NCBI RefSeq assembly: GCF_046348265.1
Contig: NZ_JAXMEO010000010.1
Source: Pelomonas sp937871895
GTDB taxonomy: Bacteria; Pseudomonadota; Gammaproteobacteria; Burkholderiales; Burkholderiaceae_C
DNA length: 64,000 nt
Direction: 5' to 3' (one strand)
The position numbers and the translations under genes were made by a program. How positions within the stretch are numbered: position 1 is the stretch's first letter; each line of letters begins with the position of its first letter. Below, piece after piece: positions 55,521 through 64,000 of the stretch. Under the pieces are notes generated by a model. The model was not told the DNA's origin, did not search any database, and saw only the letters and a list, made by a program, of their open reading frames with translations.

Positions 55521-56788
55521 AGGCGCTCCTCGATGAAGCGGACCATGTCCGCGTGCACGGCCTCGGCGTTCCAGCCACGGCCATCGACCATGTCGGACTC
55601 GACCATCATGGTGGGGATGCCGGCTTTCTCCAGCGCGGCGGCGATGAAGCGCTTGCCGCTGGCCGAGGGGCGGCTGCCCTTGGGCATCAGGATCACGGCG
55701 CCATCGATGCGGTTGGCTTGGGCCTCCCGCACGATCCACGAAGGCGCATAGGGCGGGTTGTGCAGCACCTCGTTCATCGTGACGGCGCGGCTCGCGAGCG
55801 CACGCAGCGGGTCGTCCAGGCCGTAGCGGATGTACCAATCCGGCCCGAAGGGCAGGTACATGCTCCAGACGAAGACGGCGCCGTGGCTCTCCTCGAAGGC
55901 GTTGTAGAAGGCGGTGTTGTGCCAGAGGCCGGCGCCGATCCACATCAGGCGCTTGCGCTCAGTGGGGCAGACAGCGATGCCAGCATCGACACGCGCCTGC
56001 ACTTCCTCGCGGAAGCGGCGCGCATGGCTCAAGGCCCACTCGCTGCCACGGTGCCACTGCGTGGACATGACATTGGTGATCTGCTCGGTGACGCGCACGG
56101 GGCACTTGGGCGCCGTGGCGATGAGCTGGCGCACGACCTCGAACTGCTCTTCCTGCTCGTTGACGCGCTGCAGGAAGACACGCAGCTCATCGGCGTCGAA
56201 GCGCCTGCCCCCAATGCCTTCGAGCACGGTGATGAGCTGCTTCAACTCGTCCACCGCGAAGTCGAGGCGGCGGGGCTCGCAGAGCTCTTCCCAGCGGTCG
56301 CGCGAGAGCTCCCACCAGTTGGCGGGCAGCACCGAGGTGCCAGGCGCTTCGAGCGGGAAGAAGGGCGCGCCGGTCTGGTCGGCCCACTGCTGGAAGATGC
56401 GCTGCGAGCAGTCGCAGGTGAGGCGCGCGCACAGCAGTGCGGGCTTGGGCAGGCCGCCCCAGGGGGCGCGCTCGCCGAGATCGACCTTGCTGGTGGCGAG
56501 ACCGATGCTGCAGTACTTGCAAAGGTTCTCGTTGTAGCCCTGGGCGTTCATCGCATCCAGGTACTCCTCCGAGAGCCGCTTGGCCGCCACGACCGCCGCC
56601 CACCATTGGTTGGTGACGACGGGTACGCCCAGCACGTGGAAGAGATCGTGCGGGGTGTCGGCGTTGACGATGGCATAGGGCTGGCCGCCCTCGAAGACCT
56701 CGCGGCGCAGGCCGGCGAACCAGGTCTTCTGCTTCTCGCCGGCTGCCAGGGTGCAGGCGAGTTGCTTGTCGTTGGAATGGGAAGTCAT
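55517..56788 (-). CDS. 2-hydroxyacyl-CoA dehydratase-family subunit, larger
   Basis: A 423-residue protein of the HgdB/FldB-type dehydratase-D family. The N-terminal PHDLFHVLGVPVVTNQWW, the middle LLCARLTCDCSQRIFQQW and the C-terminal IDGAVILMPKGSRPSASG with GIPTMMVESDMVDGR follow the family layout. Classical members hold a [4Fe-4S] cluster with three cysteines. Here the CD of the middle motif is kept, but the first site reads NADTP and the third GSRPSASG, without cysteine, by my recalled alignment. A paired cysteine motif CKYC near residue 90 is extra. The start overlaps the previous gene by 4 nt. Confidence 0.8.
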   Translation of the reverse strand: MTSHSNDKQLACTLAAGEKQKTWFAGLRREVFEGGQPYAIVNADTPHDLFHVLGVPVVTNQWWAAVVAAKRLSEEYLDAMNAQGYNENLCKYCSIGLATSKVDLGERAPWGGLPKPALLCARLTCDCSQRIFQQWADQTGAPFFPLEAPGTSVLPANWWELSRDRWEELCEPRRLDFAVDELKQLITVLEGIGGRRFDADELRVFLQRVNEQEEQFEVVRQLIATAPKCPVRVTEQITNVMSTQWHRGSEWALSHARRFREEVQARVDAGIAVCPTERKRLMWIGAGLWHNTAFYNAFEESHGAVFVWSMYLPFGPDWYIRYGLDDPLRALASRAVTMNEVLHNPPYAPSWIVREAQANRIDGAVILMPKGSRPSASGKRFIAAALEKAGIPTMMVESDMVDGRGWNAEAVHADMVRFIEERL

Positions 56789-57933
56789 GTCGGGCTGTGC
56801 GCGGCAGGCGCCTTGGCCTGCAGCGACTCGATGAAGGACTGCAGCTCGCGCTGGATCGCGCCGAGGCGGCTCTCGTCACGCACGTCGTGGCGAATGACGA
56901 GGTGCGGCAGGCCGGCACGGGTCACGACGGCGGCATCGGGTGGGTAGGACCAGCCGTAGATGTCGTCCGGCTCAGGCAGATGGAAGATCACGCCCTGGAC
57001 AGCGGGCTGCTGCAAGGCGGCATGGAACCAGCGGTCGTCCGGCGGCTGGATGCGCACGCAAGGCACATCGCGCCAGTAGTGCTCAAAGACGGCCTGCAGC
57101 GGCGGCAGCGCGGTGCTGATCAAGGGCTCGCCGGCACGTGCACCCCAGTCGTCGTCCTCGGCCACGATGCGCGCACCAAGTTGCTCGACCAAGCGGTGCA
57201 AGGCCGCATGCTCCAGCGGCACACCGCGCACCAGCAGGCCCGGCCCTGCGGCCAAGCGCTGCGGGCCGCCCGTGTGCAACCACTGATGCAAGGCGGGCTC
57301 TGCCTCGGCGGGATGCATGAAGCGCCAGGCGCTGCTGGCCACCAGGGCCTCGGCGCCGGAGCAGGGCTGGGTCCAGCGCAAGGCCTGCAGCTGGGCCAGC
57401 AACTGGCGGCGCTGGTTGCCTTCGGCAATGGCTTGCTGCAGGCGGGCCTCAAGCACCGGCTGACCGGCCAGGGCGCCCAGGCGATCCGCCAGCGCGCGGG
57501 TGCGGTCCAGGCCATAGGCGGCGCTGCTGGCGCGCTGGGTATGCGGGATGTCGTACAGCCAGAGCTCAGGGCCGGCGCTGACGACGCCGGTGCGCAGGGC
57601 CTCGCGGATCGACAGGAAGAGCTTGTGTTGAGACTCCGTGGAGCGCGGGATGATCAGCAGGTCAAGCGCATCCAACGCACCGGTGCAGTAGAGCTCGAAG
57701 ATCCAGCGCACGTCCGGGTCGGCGATGGGCTCGATGTAGACATCGGCCACCGTGGTGGGCAAAGGCAAAGGCGCGATGCGCAGGGGCACGCAGCCTGCGG
57801 CTCGGATCAGCTCCACCGGCACCGTGTTGCCGACATAGCCCGCCACGCGGCTGCCAGCGGCCTTGGCGCTGCGCAGCAGGGCCAGGCGGTCGGCGTAGGC
57901 GGCGGCGAGCGGGGTGAATTCGGGGTGCGACAT
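56785..57933 (-). CDS. 2-hydroxyacyl-CoA dehydratase-family subunit, smaller
   Basis: A 382-residue partner of the next gene. VAGYVGNTVPVELIRAAGCV near the N-terminus and the C-terminal VQGVIFHLPEPDD with AGLPHLVIRHDVRDESR follow the dehydratase fold. Where classical subunits have cluster cysteines I see G35 before NTVP, STES instead of a CD motif, and PEPDD, so all three ligands seem lost. The order smaller-larger and the tight overlaps imply a heterodimer. No HgdC/FldI-type activator gene is in the window. Confidence 0.78.
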   Translation of the reverse strand: MSHPEFTPLAAAYADRLALLRSAKAAGSRVAGYVGNTVPVELIRAAGCVPLRIAPLPLPTTVADVYIEPIADPDVRWIFELYCTGALDALDLLIIPRSTESQHKLFLSIREALRTGVVSAGPELWLYDIPHTQRASSAAYGLDRTRALADRLGALAGQPVLEARLQQAIAEGNQRRQLLAQLQALRWTQPCSGAEALVASSAWRFMHPAEAEPALHQWLHTGGPQRLAAGPGLLVRGVPLEHAALHRLVEQLGARIVAEDDDWGARAGEPLISTALPPLQAVFEHYWRDVPCVRIQPPDDRWFHAALQQPAVQGVIFHLPEPDDIYGWSYPPDAAVVTRAGLPHLVIRHDVRDESRLGAIQRELQSFIESLQAKAPAAHSPT

Positions 57934-58709
57934 CAGGCGCGCTCCCCACGCGAGAGGAAGGTGCGCAGACGCTCGGTCTTGGGCGATGCAAGCGTCTCGC
58001 GCGCCGGGCCCTCTTCGACGATGCGGCCGGCTTCCATGAAGACGATGCGGTCCGCCACCTCACGGGCGAAGTTGATCTCGTGGGTGACGATGATCATGGT
58101 CATGCCCTGCTTGGCGAGGTCACGCACCACGGCCAGCACTTCACCAACCAGCTCAGGGTCCAGCGCGCTGGTGGGCTCGTCGAACAGCATGGCCTGGGGC
58201 CGCATGGCCAGGGCCCGCGCAATCGCCACGCGCTGCTGCTGGCCGCCCGACAGCTGGCGCGGGTAGGCGTTCTTCTTGGCGAGCAAGCCCACGCGGTCGA
58301 GCAGCTGCTCGGCATAGGCACGGGCTTGCTCGGGGTTCTCGCCCAGCACCTGCACCGGCCCCTCCATCACATTGCGCAGCACGCTCATGTGCGGGAACAG
58401 GTTGAACTGCTGGAACACCATGCCGATGCGTTGGCGCTGCGCAGCAATGGCGCGATGGCCCAACGCCCGCAGGCCGCTGTCGGTGCGCTCAAATCCCTGC
58501 AACTCACCATGCACGTAGACAGCACCGCCTTCGATGGGCACCAACTGGTGAATGCAGCGCACCAGCGTGGACTTGCCGGAGCCCGAGGGGCCGATCAGGG
58601 CCACGACTTCGCGCTCGGCCACGCGCAAGCTGACATGATCCAGGACCAGGGCCTGCCCGTACCGCTTCACCAACTTCTCGACACTCAGGGCACTCTGGCT
58701 CGGGGTCAC
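57933..58709 (-). CDS. amino-acid-type ABC transporter ATP-binding protein (GlnQ/HisP-like)
   Basis: A 258-residue ABC ATPase. Walker A is GPSGSGKSTLVRC, the Q-loop lies in MVFQQFNLFPHMSVLRNV, the signature is LSGGQQQRVAIARALA and Walker B is AMLFDEPTSALDPE. It powers the permease and binding protein further down the operon, an unusual split of one transporter by four intervening genes. Two GTG starts compete: 58709 has GGAG 5 nt upstream and is preferred; 58715 overlaps that GGAG. The stop shares 1 nt with the next start (TGATG). Confidence 0.93.
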   Translation of the reverse strand: MTPSQSALSVEKLVKRYGQALVLDHVSLRVAEREVVALIGPSGSGKSTLVRCIHQLVPIEGGAVYVHGELQGFERTDSGLRALGHRAIAAQRQRIGMVFQQFNLFPHMSVLRNVMEGPVQVLGENPEQARAYAEQLLDRVGLLAKKNAYPRQLSGGQQQRVAIARALAMRPQAMLFDEPTSALDPELVGEVLAVVRDLAKQGMTMIIVTHEINFAREVADRIVFMEAGRIVEEGPARETLASPKTERLRTFLSRGERA

Positions 58710-58715
58710 GCTCAC

Positions 58716-58789
58716 TCCAAAGTGGTTACAAAACTGAACTGTTTAAATTGTGAACCGTTGAAGCGGCCGATTCAAGCCAAAATTGCGTT
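58716..58789. promoter_or_regulatory. shared marR/operon control region with direct repeats
   Basis: The AT-rich gap between marR and the divergent operon has two near-identical direct repeats, TGAACTGTT (58735-58743) and TGAACCGTT (58751-58759), spaced 16 bp. The flanking arms GGTTACAA (58724-58731) and TTGTGAACC (58748-58756) form an imperfect inverted repeat. This is where a MarR repressor would be expected to bind. No clean -35/-10 pair stands out on either strand. Confidence 0.5.
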
Positions 58790-58831
58790 TTGCTGACCCG
58801 GGATTTCCCCAGGCGCCACCACAGACCCACG

Positions 58832-59335
58832 ATGGCAACTAGACGGACCGTGAAGGACGCTGCGCCGCAGCGCCGACTCAAGCTCGGCGCGCTCGAGAAC
58901 AACTTGGGCTACCTGAGCCGCATGGTGCGCAATGTGGCCCTGCAGTCGTCGGGCGACTACGTGGACGAGCTCGGGTTTGCGACCGGCCAGATCACGATGC
59001 TAGGCCTGATCTCGGCCAACTCTGGCGTGTCCCAGAACGTGCTGGCCCAAGCCATGCTGATGCGCAAATCGCAGGTGACCGGCTTGATCCAGGACCTGGT
59101 CGCGCGGGGCTATGTCACGCGCGGCGACCATGATGCCGATCGACGAATCAACACGCTGCGCTTGACCGAGAGTGGCCAGCAGGTGTGGCGGTCCGCCAGG
59201 GCGCGCATCGACCGTCACAGCGCCTCGATGCTCTCCGGCCTGGAAGAGGCCGAACAGCAGGAGCTGACGCGTCTGTTGCGCAAGCTGCTTGCTGCGCACA
59301 TGGACGACGTGCAGATCGATTTCGGCGAAACCTGA
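58832..59335 (+). CDS. MarR-family transcriptional regulator
   Basis: A 167-residue winged-helix regulator. A basic N-terminus leads into a helix (LENNLGYLSRMVRNVALQ). The DNA-binding domain has VSQNVLAQAMLMRKSQVTGLI (recognition helix) and the wing VTRGDHDADRRINTLRLTESG, followed by a C-terminal dimer helix. It is divergent from the nine-gene operon, so it probably controls it in response to an aromatic or CoA-linked ligand. Start taken at ATG 58832; an in-frame TTG at 58790 is possible. Confidence 0.88.
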   Translation: MATRRTVKDAAPQRRLKLGALENNLGYLSRMVRNVALQSSGDYVDELGFATGQITMLGLISANSGVSQNVLAQAMLMRKSQVTGLIQDLVARGYVTRGDHDADRRINTLRLTESGQQVWRSARARIDRHSASMLSGLEEAEQQELTRLLRKLLAAHMDDVQIDFGET

Positions 59336-59365
59336 GCGCCGCCACTGCCGATCGCAGCCTGTCAC

Positions 59366-59676
59366 TGGTGCCCCGAGCCGGAATCGAACCGGCACGCCCC
59401 CTCTCGGGTGGCGGCGGATTTTCTTGCCCACTACGGCTTTCGCCGCCGCACTGATGGCGTTCGGGGTCTGGAGTGCGCCTTGGCCCTGGCGCATCGCGCT
59501 GTAGGCCCCCGCCGTCCACTCTCTACACCTTCCCCTCGCGGGGCTTGGCTCGGCATTACCTCGGGCCAAGGGCCCAGGGGCTTCACCGAGTTTGACGGGA
59601 TTCACACCTGCGGTTTCCCGGCAGGGTGCTCAAATTTGCTCAAGTCCGCTGTGTCTACCAGTTTCACCATCGGGGC
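59366..59676 (-). tRNA. tRNA-Leu(UAA) split by a group I intron
   Basis: Exon 1 (59676-59642, 35 nt) begins GCCCCGATGGTGAAACTGG. Exon 2 (59422-59366) ends TCGGGGC plus A and an encoded CCA. The acceptor stem is fully paired (GCCCCGA/TCGGGGC), the T-arm GCCGG-TTCGATT-CCGGC is perfect, and a long variable arm is present. Joining the exons restores the anticodon stem GCGGA/TCCGC and loop CTTAAAA, giving anticodon UAA. Without removing 219 nt the gene cannot fold. It is the last tRNA of the Gly-Cys-Gly-Leu cluster. Confidence 0.93.
59423..59641 (-). ncRNA. group I intron (IC3-like) in tRNA-Leu(UAA)
   Basis: A 219-nt insert begins after U34 and ends in G, as group I introns do. P1 can form between exon CUU plus intron GA and UUGAG (intron nt 9-13), placing a U-G wobble at the 5' splice site. 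P3 pairs CTCGG with CCGAG. The conserved P/Q region is AATGCCGAGCCAAGC (59557-59543). The R/S region is GTGTAGAGAGTGGACGG (59528-59512), and its GAGTG pairs with CACTC (59475-59471) as P7. A GGC-GAAA-GCC hairpin lies near the 3' end. No open frame for a homing endonuclease fits. Site and core match the cyanobacterial tRNA-Leu(UAA) intron class. Confidence 0.9.
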
Positions 59677-59725
59677 AGAGCGCGCAGTCTAAGCCACGCA
59701 AGGAGCGCCAAGTAGGCGCCTCCAA

Positions 59726-59762
59726 ATGCAAAACGGGAGGTCTGAATCAACAGACCTCCCGT
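59726..59762 (-). terminator. intrinsic terminator between tRNA-Gly and tRNA-Leu
   Basis: A perfect 12-bp stem (ACGGGAGGTCTG at 59733-59744, CAGACCTCCCGT at 59751-59762) with a 6-nt loop is followed on the minus strand by TTTTGCATTTGG. It ends the Cys-Gly transcript and implies that the downstream tRNA-Leu(UAA) depends on read-through or its own promoter. Confidence 0.88.
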
Positions 59763-59769
59763 AGGGCAT

Positions 59770-59845
59770 TGGAGCGGGATAAGAGGCTCGAACTCTCGAC
59801 CTATACCTTGGCAAGGTATCGCTCTACCAACTGAGCTAATCCCGC
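59770..59845 (-). tRNA. tRNA-Gly(GCC), copy 1
   Basis: A 76-nt tRNA with encoded CCA. The acceptor GCGGGAT pairs with ATCCCGC. The anticodon stem ATACC/GGTAT holds the loop TTGCCAA, giving GCC. The T-loop is TTCGAGC. It lies 14 nt downstream of tRNA-Cys. Confidence 0.96.
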
Positions 59846-59859
59846 AGTGATCAATATTT

Positions 59860-59933
59860 TGGAGGCGCGATCCGGAGTCGAACCGGACTAACCGGATTTG
59901 CAATCCGGGGCATAACCGCTTTGCTATCGCGCC
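59860..59933 (-). tRNA. tRNA-Cys(GCA)
   Basis: A 74-nt tRNA with encoded CCA and U73. The acceptor GGCGCGA pairs with TCGCGCC. The loop TTGCAAA within CGGAT/ATCCG gives anticodon GCA. The D-arm AGCAAAGCGGTTATGC is typical of tRNA-Cys. Co-transcribed with the following tRNA-Gly. Confidence 0.96.
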
Positions 59934-59970
59934 GCTGCCTACCCGACCAGATTGTTTGGCGCAACCTGGA

Positions 59971-59997
59971 TAAAAAAGGGAAGCCGGGGCCTCCCTT
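59971..59997 (-). terminator. intrinsic terminator after tRNA-Gly copy 2
   Basis: On the minus strand AAGGGAGGC pairs with GCTTCCCTT (one G-U), with a CCCG loop, followed by TTTTTTATCC. It separates tRNA-Gly copy 2 from tRNA-Cys, so the four tRNAs are split among several transcripts or partly attenuated. Confidence 0.85.
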
Positions 59998-60006
59998 GAT
60001 AGAACC

Positions 60007-60082
60007 TGGAGCGGGAAACGAGGCTCGAACTCGCGACCTCAACCTTGGCAAGGTTGCGCTCTACCAACTGAGCTATTCCCGC
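60007..60082 (-). tRNA. tRNA-Gly(GCC), copy 2
   Basis: A 76-nt tRNA with encoded CCA. The acceptor GCGGGAA pairs with TTCCCGC. The loop TTGCCAA within CAACC/GGTTG gives anticodon GCC. It differs from copy 1 in the acceptor, anticodon and variable regions, so this is a diverged duplicate. It lies 72 nt downstream of lon. Confidence 0.96.
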
Positions 60083-60154
60083 GTGGTCTTCACTGAAGCA
60101 ATGCCGTTTCAGCGAAGCTGCGATTGTATACGAATTCGCAGACCCAAATCAAGC

Positions 60155-62557
<2,403 letters not shown>

Positions 62558-62570
62558 GTGGACCTCTCTT

Positions 62571-62595
62571 TCTCAAGCCCATCTAGGGCCTGAGA
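62571..62595 (-). other. hairpin just before the lon ribosome-binding site
   Basis: A 10-bp stem with one A-C mismatch (TCTCAAGCCC at 62571-62580, GGGCCTGAGA at 62586-62595) with a 5-nt loop ends 3 nt before GAGAGG, the lon Shine-Dalgarno. There is no U-run. It may shape clpX-lon read-through, mRNA stability or lon translation. Confidence 0.4.
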
Positions 62596-62631
62596 GGGCA
62601 AATGCAAGTCAATGCCACCGATTGGTGGAAC

Positions 62632-63909
62632 TCAGGCGCTGGCCTTCGCCTGTTCGCGATAGACCAGCAAGGGGCGTGCCGACGGATCGTCGATGTTGTG
62701 CTCGTCGAGCACGACTTTTTCGACGCTCTCAAGCGTGGGGAGGTCAAACATGGTGTCGATCAGGGCTTGCTCCATGATGGAGCGCAGCCCGCGCGCACCC
62801 GTCTTGCGGGCCAGCGCCTTGCGCGCGATCGCGCCCAGCGCCGACACCCGGATCTCGAGCTCGACGCCATCCATCTGGAACAGCTGTTGGTACTGCTTGA
62901 CGAGCGCGTTCTTGGGCTCGGTCAGGATCTGGATCAGCGCGTCTTCGGTCAGCTCGCCCAAGGTGGCCACCACCGGCAGGCGACCCACCAGTTCCGGGAT
63001 CAAGCCAAACTTGATCAGGTCTTCAGGTTCGACTTCGCGGAACAGTTCGGAGACCTTGCGCTCAGACTTGCTCTTGACCGTGGCACCAAAGCCGATACCG
63101 GACTTCTCGGAACGGTTTTGGATCACCTTCTCCAGCCCATCGAAAGCGCCACCGCAGATGAACAGGATGTTGGTGGTGTCGATCTGCAGGAAGTCTTGAT
63201 TGGGGTGCTTGCGTCCCCCTTGAGGCGGGACGCTGGCCATCGTGCCTTCGACCAGCTTGAGCAGCGCTTGCTGCACACCTTCGCCCGATACGTCGCGCGT
63301 GATGGACGGGTTGTCGGCCTTGCGCGAGATCTTGTCGATCTCGTCGATGTAGACGATGCCGCGCTGAGCGCGCTCGACGTCGTAATTGCAGTTCTGCAGC
63401 AGCTTCTGGATGATGTTCTCGACGTCTTCACCCACGTAGCCGGCTTCGGTCAACGTGGTGGCGTCGGCGATCACGAAGGGCACGTTCAGCAGCCGTGCCA
63501 ACGTCTGCGCGAGCAGCGTCTTGCCGGAACCGGTAGGCCCGATGAGCAGGATGTTGCTCTTGGACAGTTCGACCGAGTCCTTGGCCGTGCTCATGTGGCG
63601 CAGCCGCTTGTAGTGGTTGTAGACCGCCACCGCCAGCGTGCGCTTGGCGGTCTCTTGGCCGATCACGTACTGATCGAGGCTGGACTTGATCTCGTTCGGC
63701 GTCGGCAGGTCGGAGCGCGTTTGCCGGGCTGCGGTTGCAGGCGCCGGTGCGGCAACTTCATCCCGAACGATGTCATTGCACAGCTCGATGCACTCGTCGC
63801 AGATGAAGACGGAGGGGCCCGCGATCAGCTTCTTGACCTCGTGCTGACTCTTGCCGCAGAACGAGCAGTAGAGGACCTTTTCGCTGGAGCTGCCTTTTTT
63901 CTCGGCCAT
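62632..63909 (-). CDS. clpX: ATP-dependent Clp protease ATP-binding subunit ClpX
   Basis: A 425-residue AAA+ unfoldase that feeds ClpP. The N-terminal zinc-binding domain has the four-cysteine set (YCSFCGKSQHEV, FICDECIELC). Walker A is GPTGSGKTLLAQTLA near residue 125, Walker B is IVYIDEIDKIS, and the IGF-type loop for ClpP docking is in SEKSGIGFGATV. The family length is normal. clpP would be expected upstream, beyond base 64000; the last 91 nt of the window hold no gene. Confidence 0.97.
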   Translation of the reverse strand: MAEKKGSSSEKVLYCSFCGKSQHEVKKLIAGPSVFICDECIELCNDIVRDEVAAPAPATAARQTRSDLPTPNEIKSSLDQYVIGQETAKRTLAVAVYNHYKRLRHMSTAKDSVELSKSNILLIGPTGSGKTLLAQTLARLLNVPFVIADATTLTEAGYVGEDVENIIQKLLQNCNYDVERAQRGIVYIDEIDKISRKADNPSITRDVSGEGVQQALLKLVEGTMASVPPQGGRKHPNQDFLQIDTTNILFICGGAFDGLEKVIQNRSEKSGIGFGATVKSKSERKVSELFREVEPEDLIKFGLIPELVGRLPVVATLGELTEDALIQILTEPKNALVKQYQQLFQMDGVELEIRVSALGAIARKALARKTGARGLRSIMEQALIDTMFDLPTLESVEKVVLDEHNIDDPSARPLLVYREQAKASA

Positions 63910-64000
63910 GAAACCTTGGCGCCTTCGCGCGTAAAACCAGTCGCGGTGCAGGACCGCGTGAGTTGATGATAGTCCAAAGCCCCCACACGACCTTCCTGCA

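Noticed and set aside
52229..58709. Poly-gamma-glutamate capsule operon, suggested by the CapA-like gene
   Set aside because: No CapB/PgsB ligase or CapC/PgsC membrane subunit is present, and the CapA-like protein has no export signal.
59423..59641. Possible homing endonuclease inside the tRNA-Leu intron
   Set aside because: Only short frames without LAGLIDADG or GIY-YIG motifs fit in 219 nt. The intron is of the small, endonuclease-free kind.
59366..60082. tRNA cluster as integration site of a mobile element
   Set aside because: No integrase, no duplicated tRNA 3' end and no phage-like genes are seen around it. The flanking lon and marR regions look intact.
62581..62612. Heat-shock (sigma-32) promoter for lon
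   Set aside because: TTGACT is present but the following CCCTAGAT is spaced and spelled too poorly to call.

Overview
The window is high-GC, densely coded bacterial chromosome. Its gene content and order point to a betaproteobacterium of the order Burkholderiales, probably near the Comamonadaceae/Sphaerotilaceae. This rests on the ndk-rlmN-pilW-rodZ-ispG-hisS-yfgM-bamB-der-hfq-hflX-hflK-hflC-hisZ-purA block, the clpX-lon block followed by tRNAs, and the sucA-odhB-lpdA operon. No prophage, insertion sequence, integrase or CRISPR array is visible.

Layout. 1-3.2 kb: the 5' end of rpsB with a structured leader (minus), then an FAD oxidoreductase and nnr (plus). 3.1-5.7 kb: rnr (minus) and a divergent tRNA-Leu(CAG) with its own promoter and terminator. 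5.8-22.0 kb: one long minus-strand run from ndk down to a phosphoribosyltransferase, covering nucleotide metabolism, RNA modification, isoprenoid synthesis, outer-membrane assembly and membrane proteolysis control. 22.1-26.9 kb: rluB-scpB, rluD and, divergently, bamD. 26.9-31.7 kb: a DinG-type helicase, a small YdcH-like protein, a PP2C phosphatase and zapE. 31.7-37.5 kb: the 2-oxoglutarate dehydrogenase operon sucA-odhB-lpdA, with a hairpin-like repeat between odhB and lpdA. 37.7-41.2 kb: a plus-strand operon of dioxygenase, CxxCxxCC protein, peptide-type binding protein and TauE-like permease. 41.2-45.7 kb: etfB-etfA-acyl-CoA dehydrogenase-nitronate monooxygenase. 45.9-46.7 kb: murI.

46.7-59.3 kb is the main accessory region. 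It is a nine-gene minus-strand operon ending in a clear terminator and read divergently from a marR gene. In order it encodes an amino-acid-type ABC ATPase, two 2-hydroxyacyl-CoA-dehydratase-family subunits, a CapA-like metallophosphoesterase, a CaiB/BaiF CoA-transferase, a periplasmic binding protein, an ABC permease, an exported CocE/NonD (X-Pro peptidase-like) hydrolase and a TonB-dependent receptor. I read it as a self-contained uptake and CoA-dependent catabolic system. The dehydratase-like subunits appear to lack most of the Fe-S-ligating cysteines of the classical family, and no activator ATPase is present, so their chemistry is open.

59.3-64 kb: a tRNA cluster Gly-Cys-Gly-Leu, then lon and clpX, all minus strand. 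The tRNA-Leu(UAA) gene is split by a 219-nt group I intron in the anticodon, at the position known from cyanobacterial and plastid tRNA-Leu(UAA). Other points worth a look are a 29-codon in-frame insertion in rlmN that looks like a dispersed repeat, a probable CTG-initiated gene at 38569, and a 10-bp stem in the rpsB leader.
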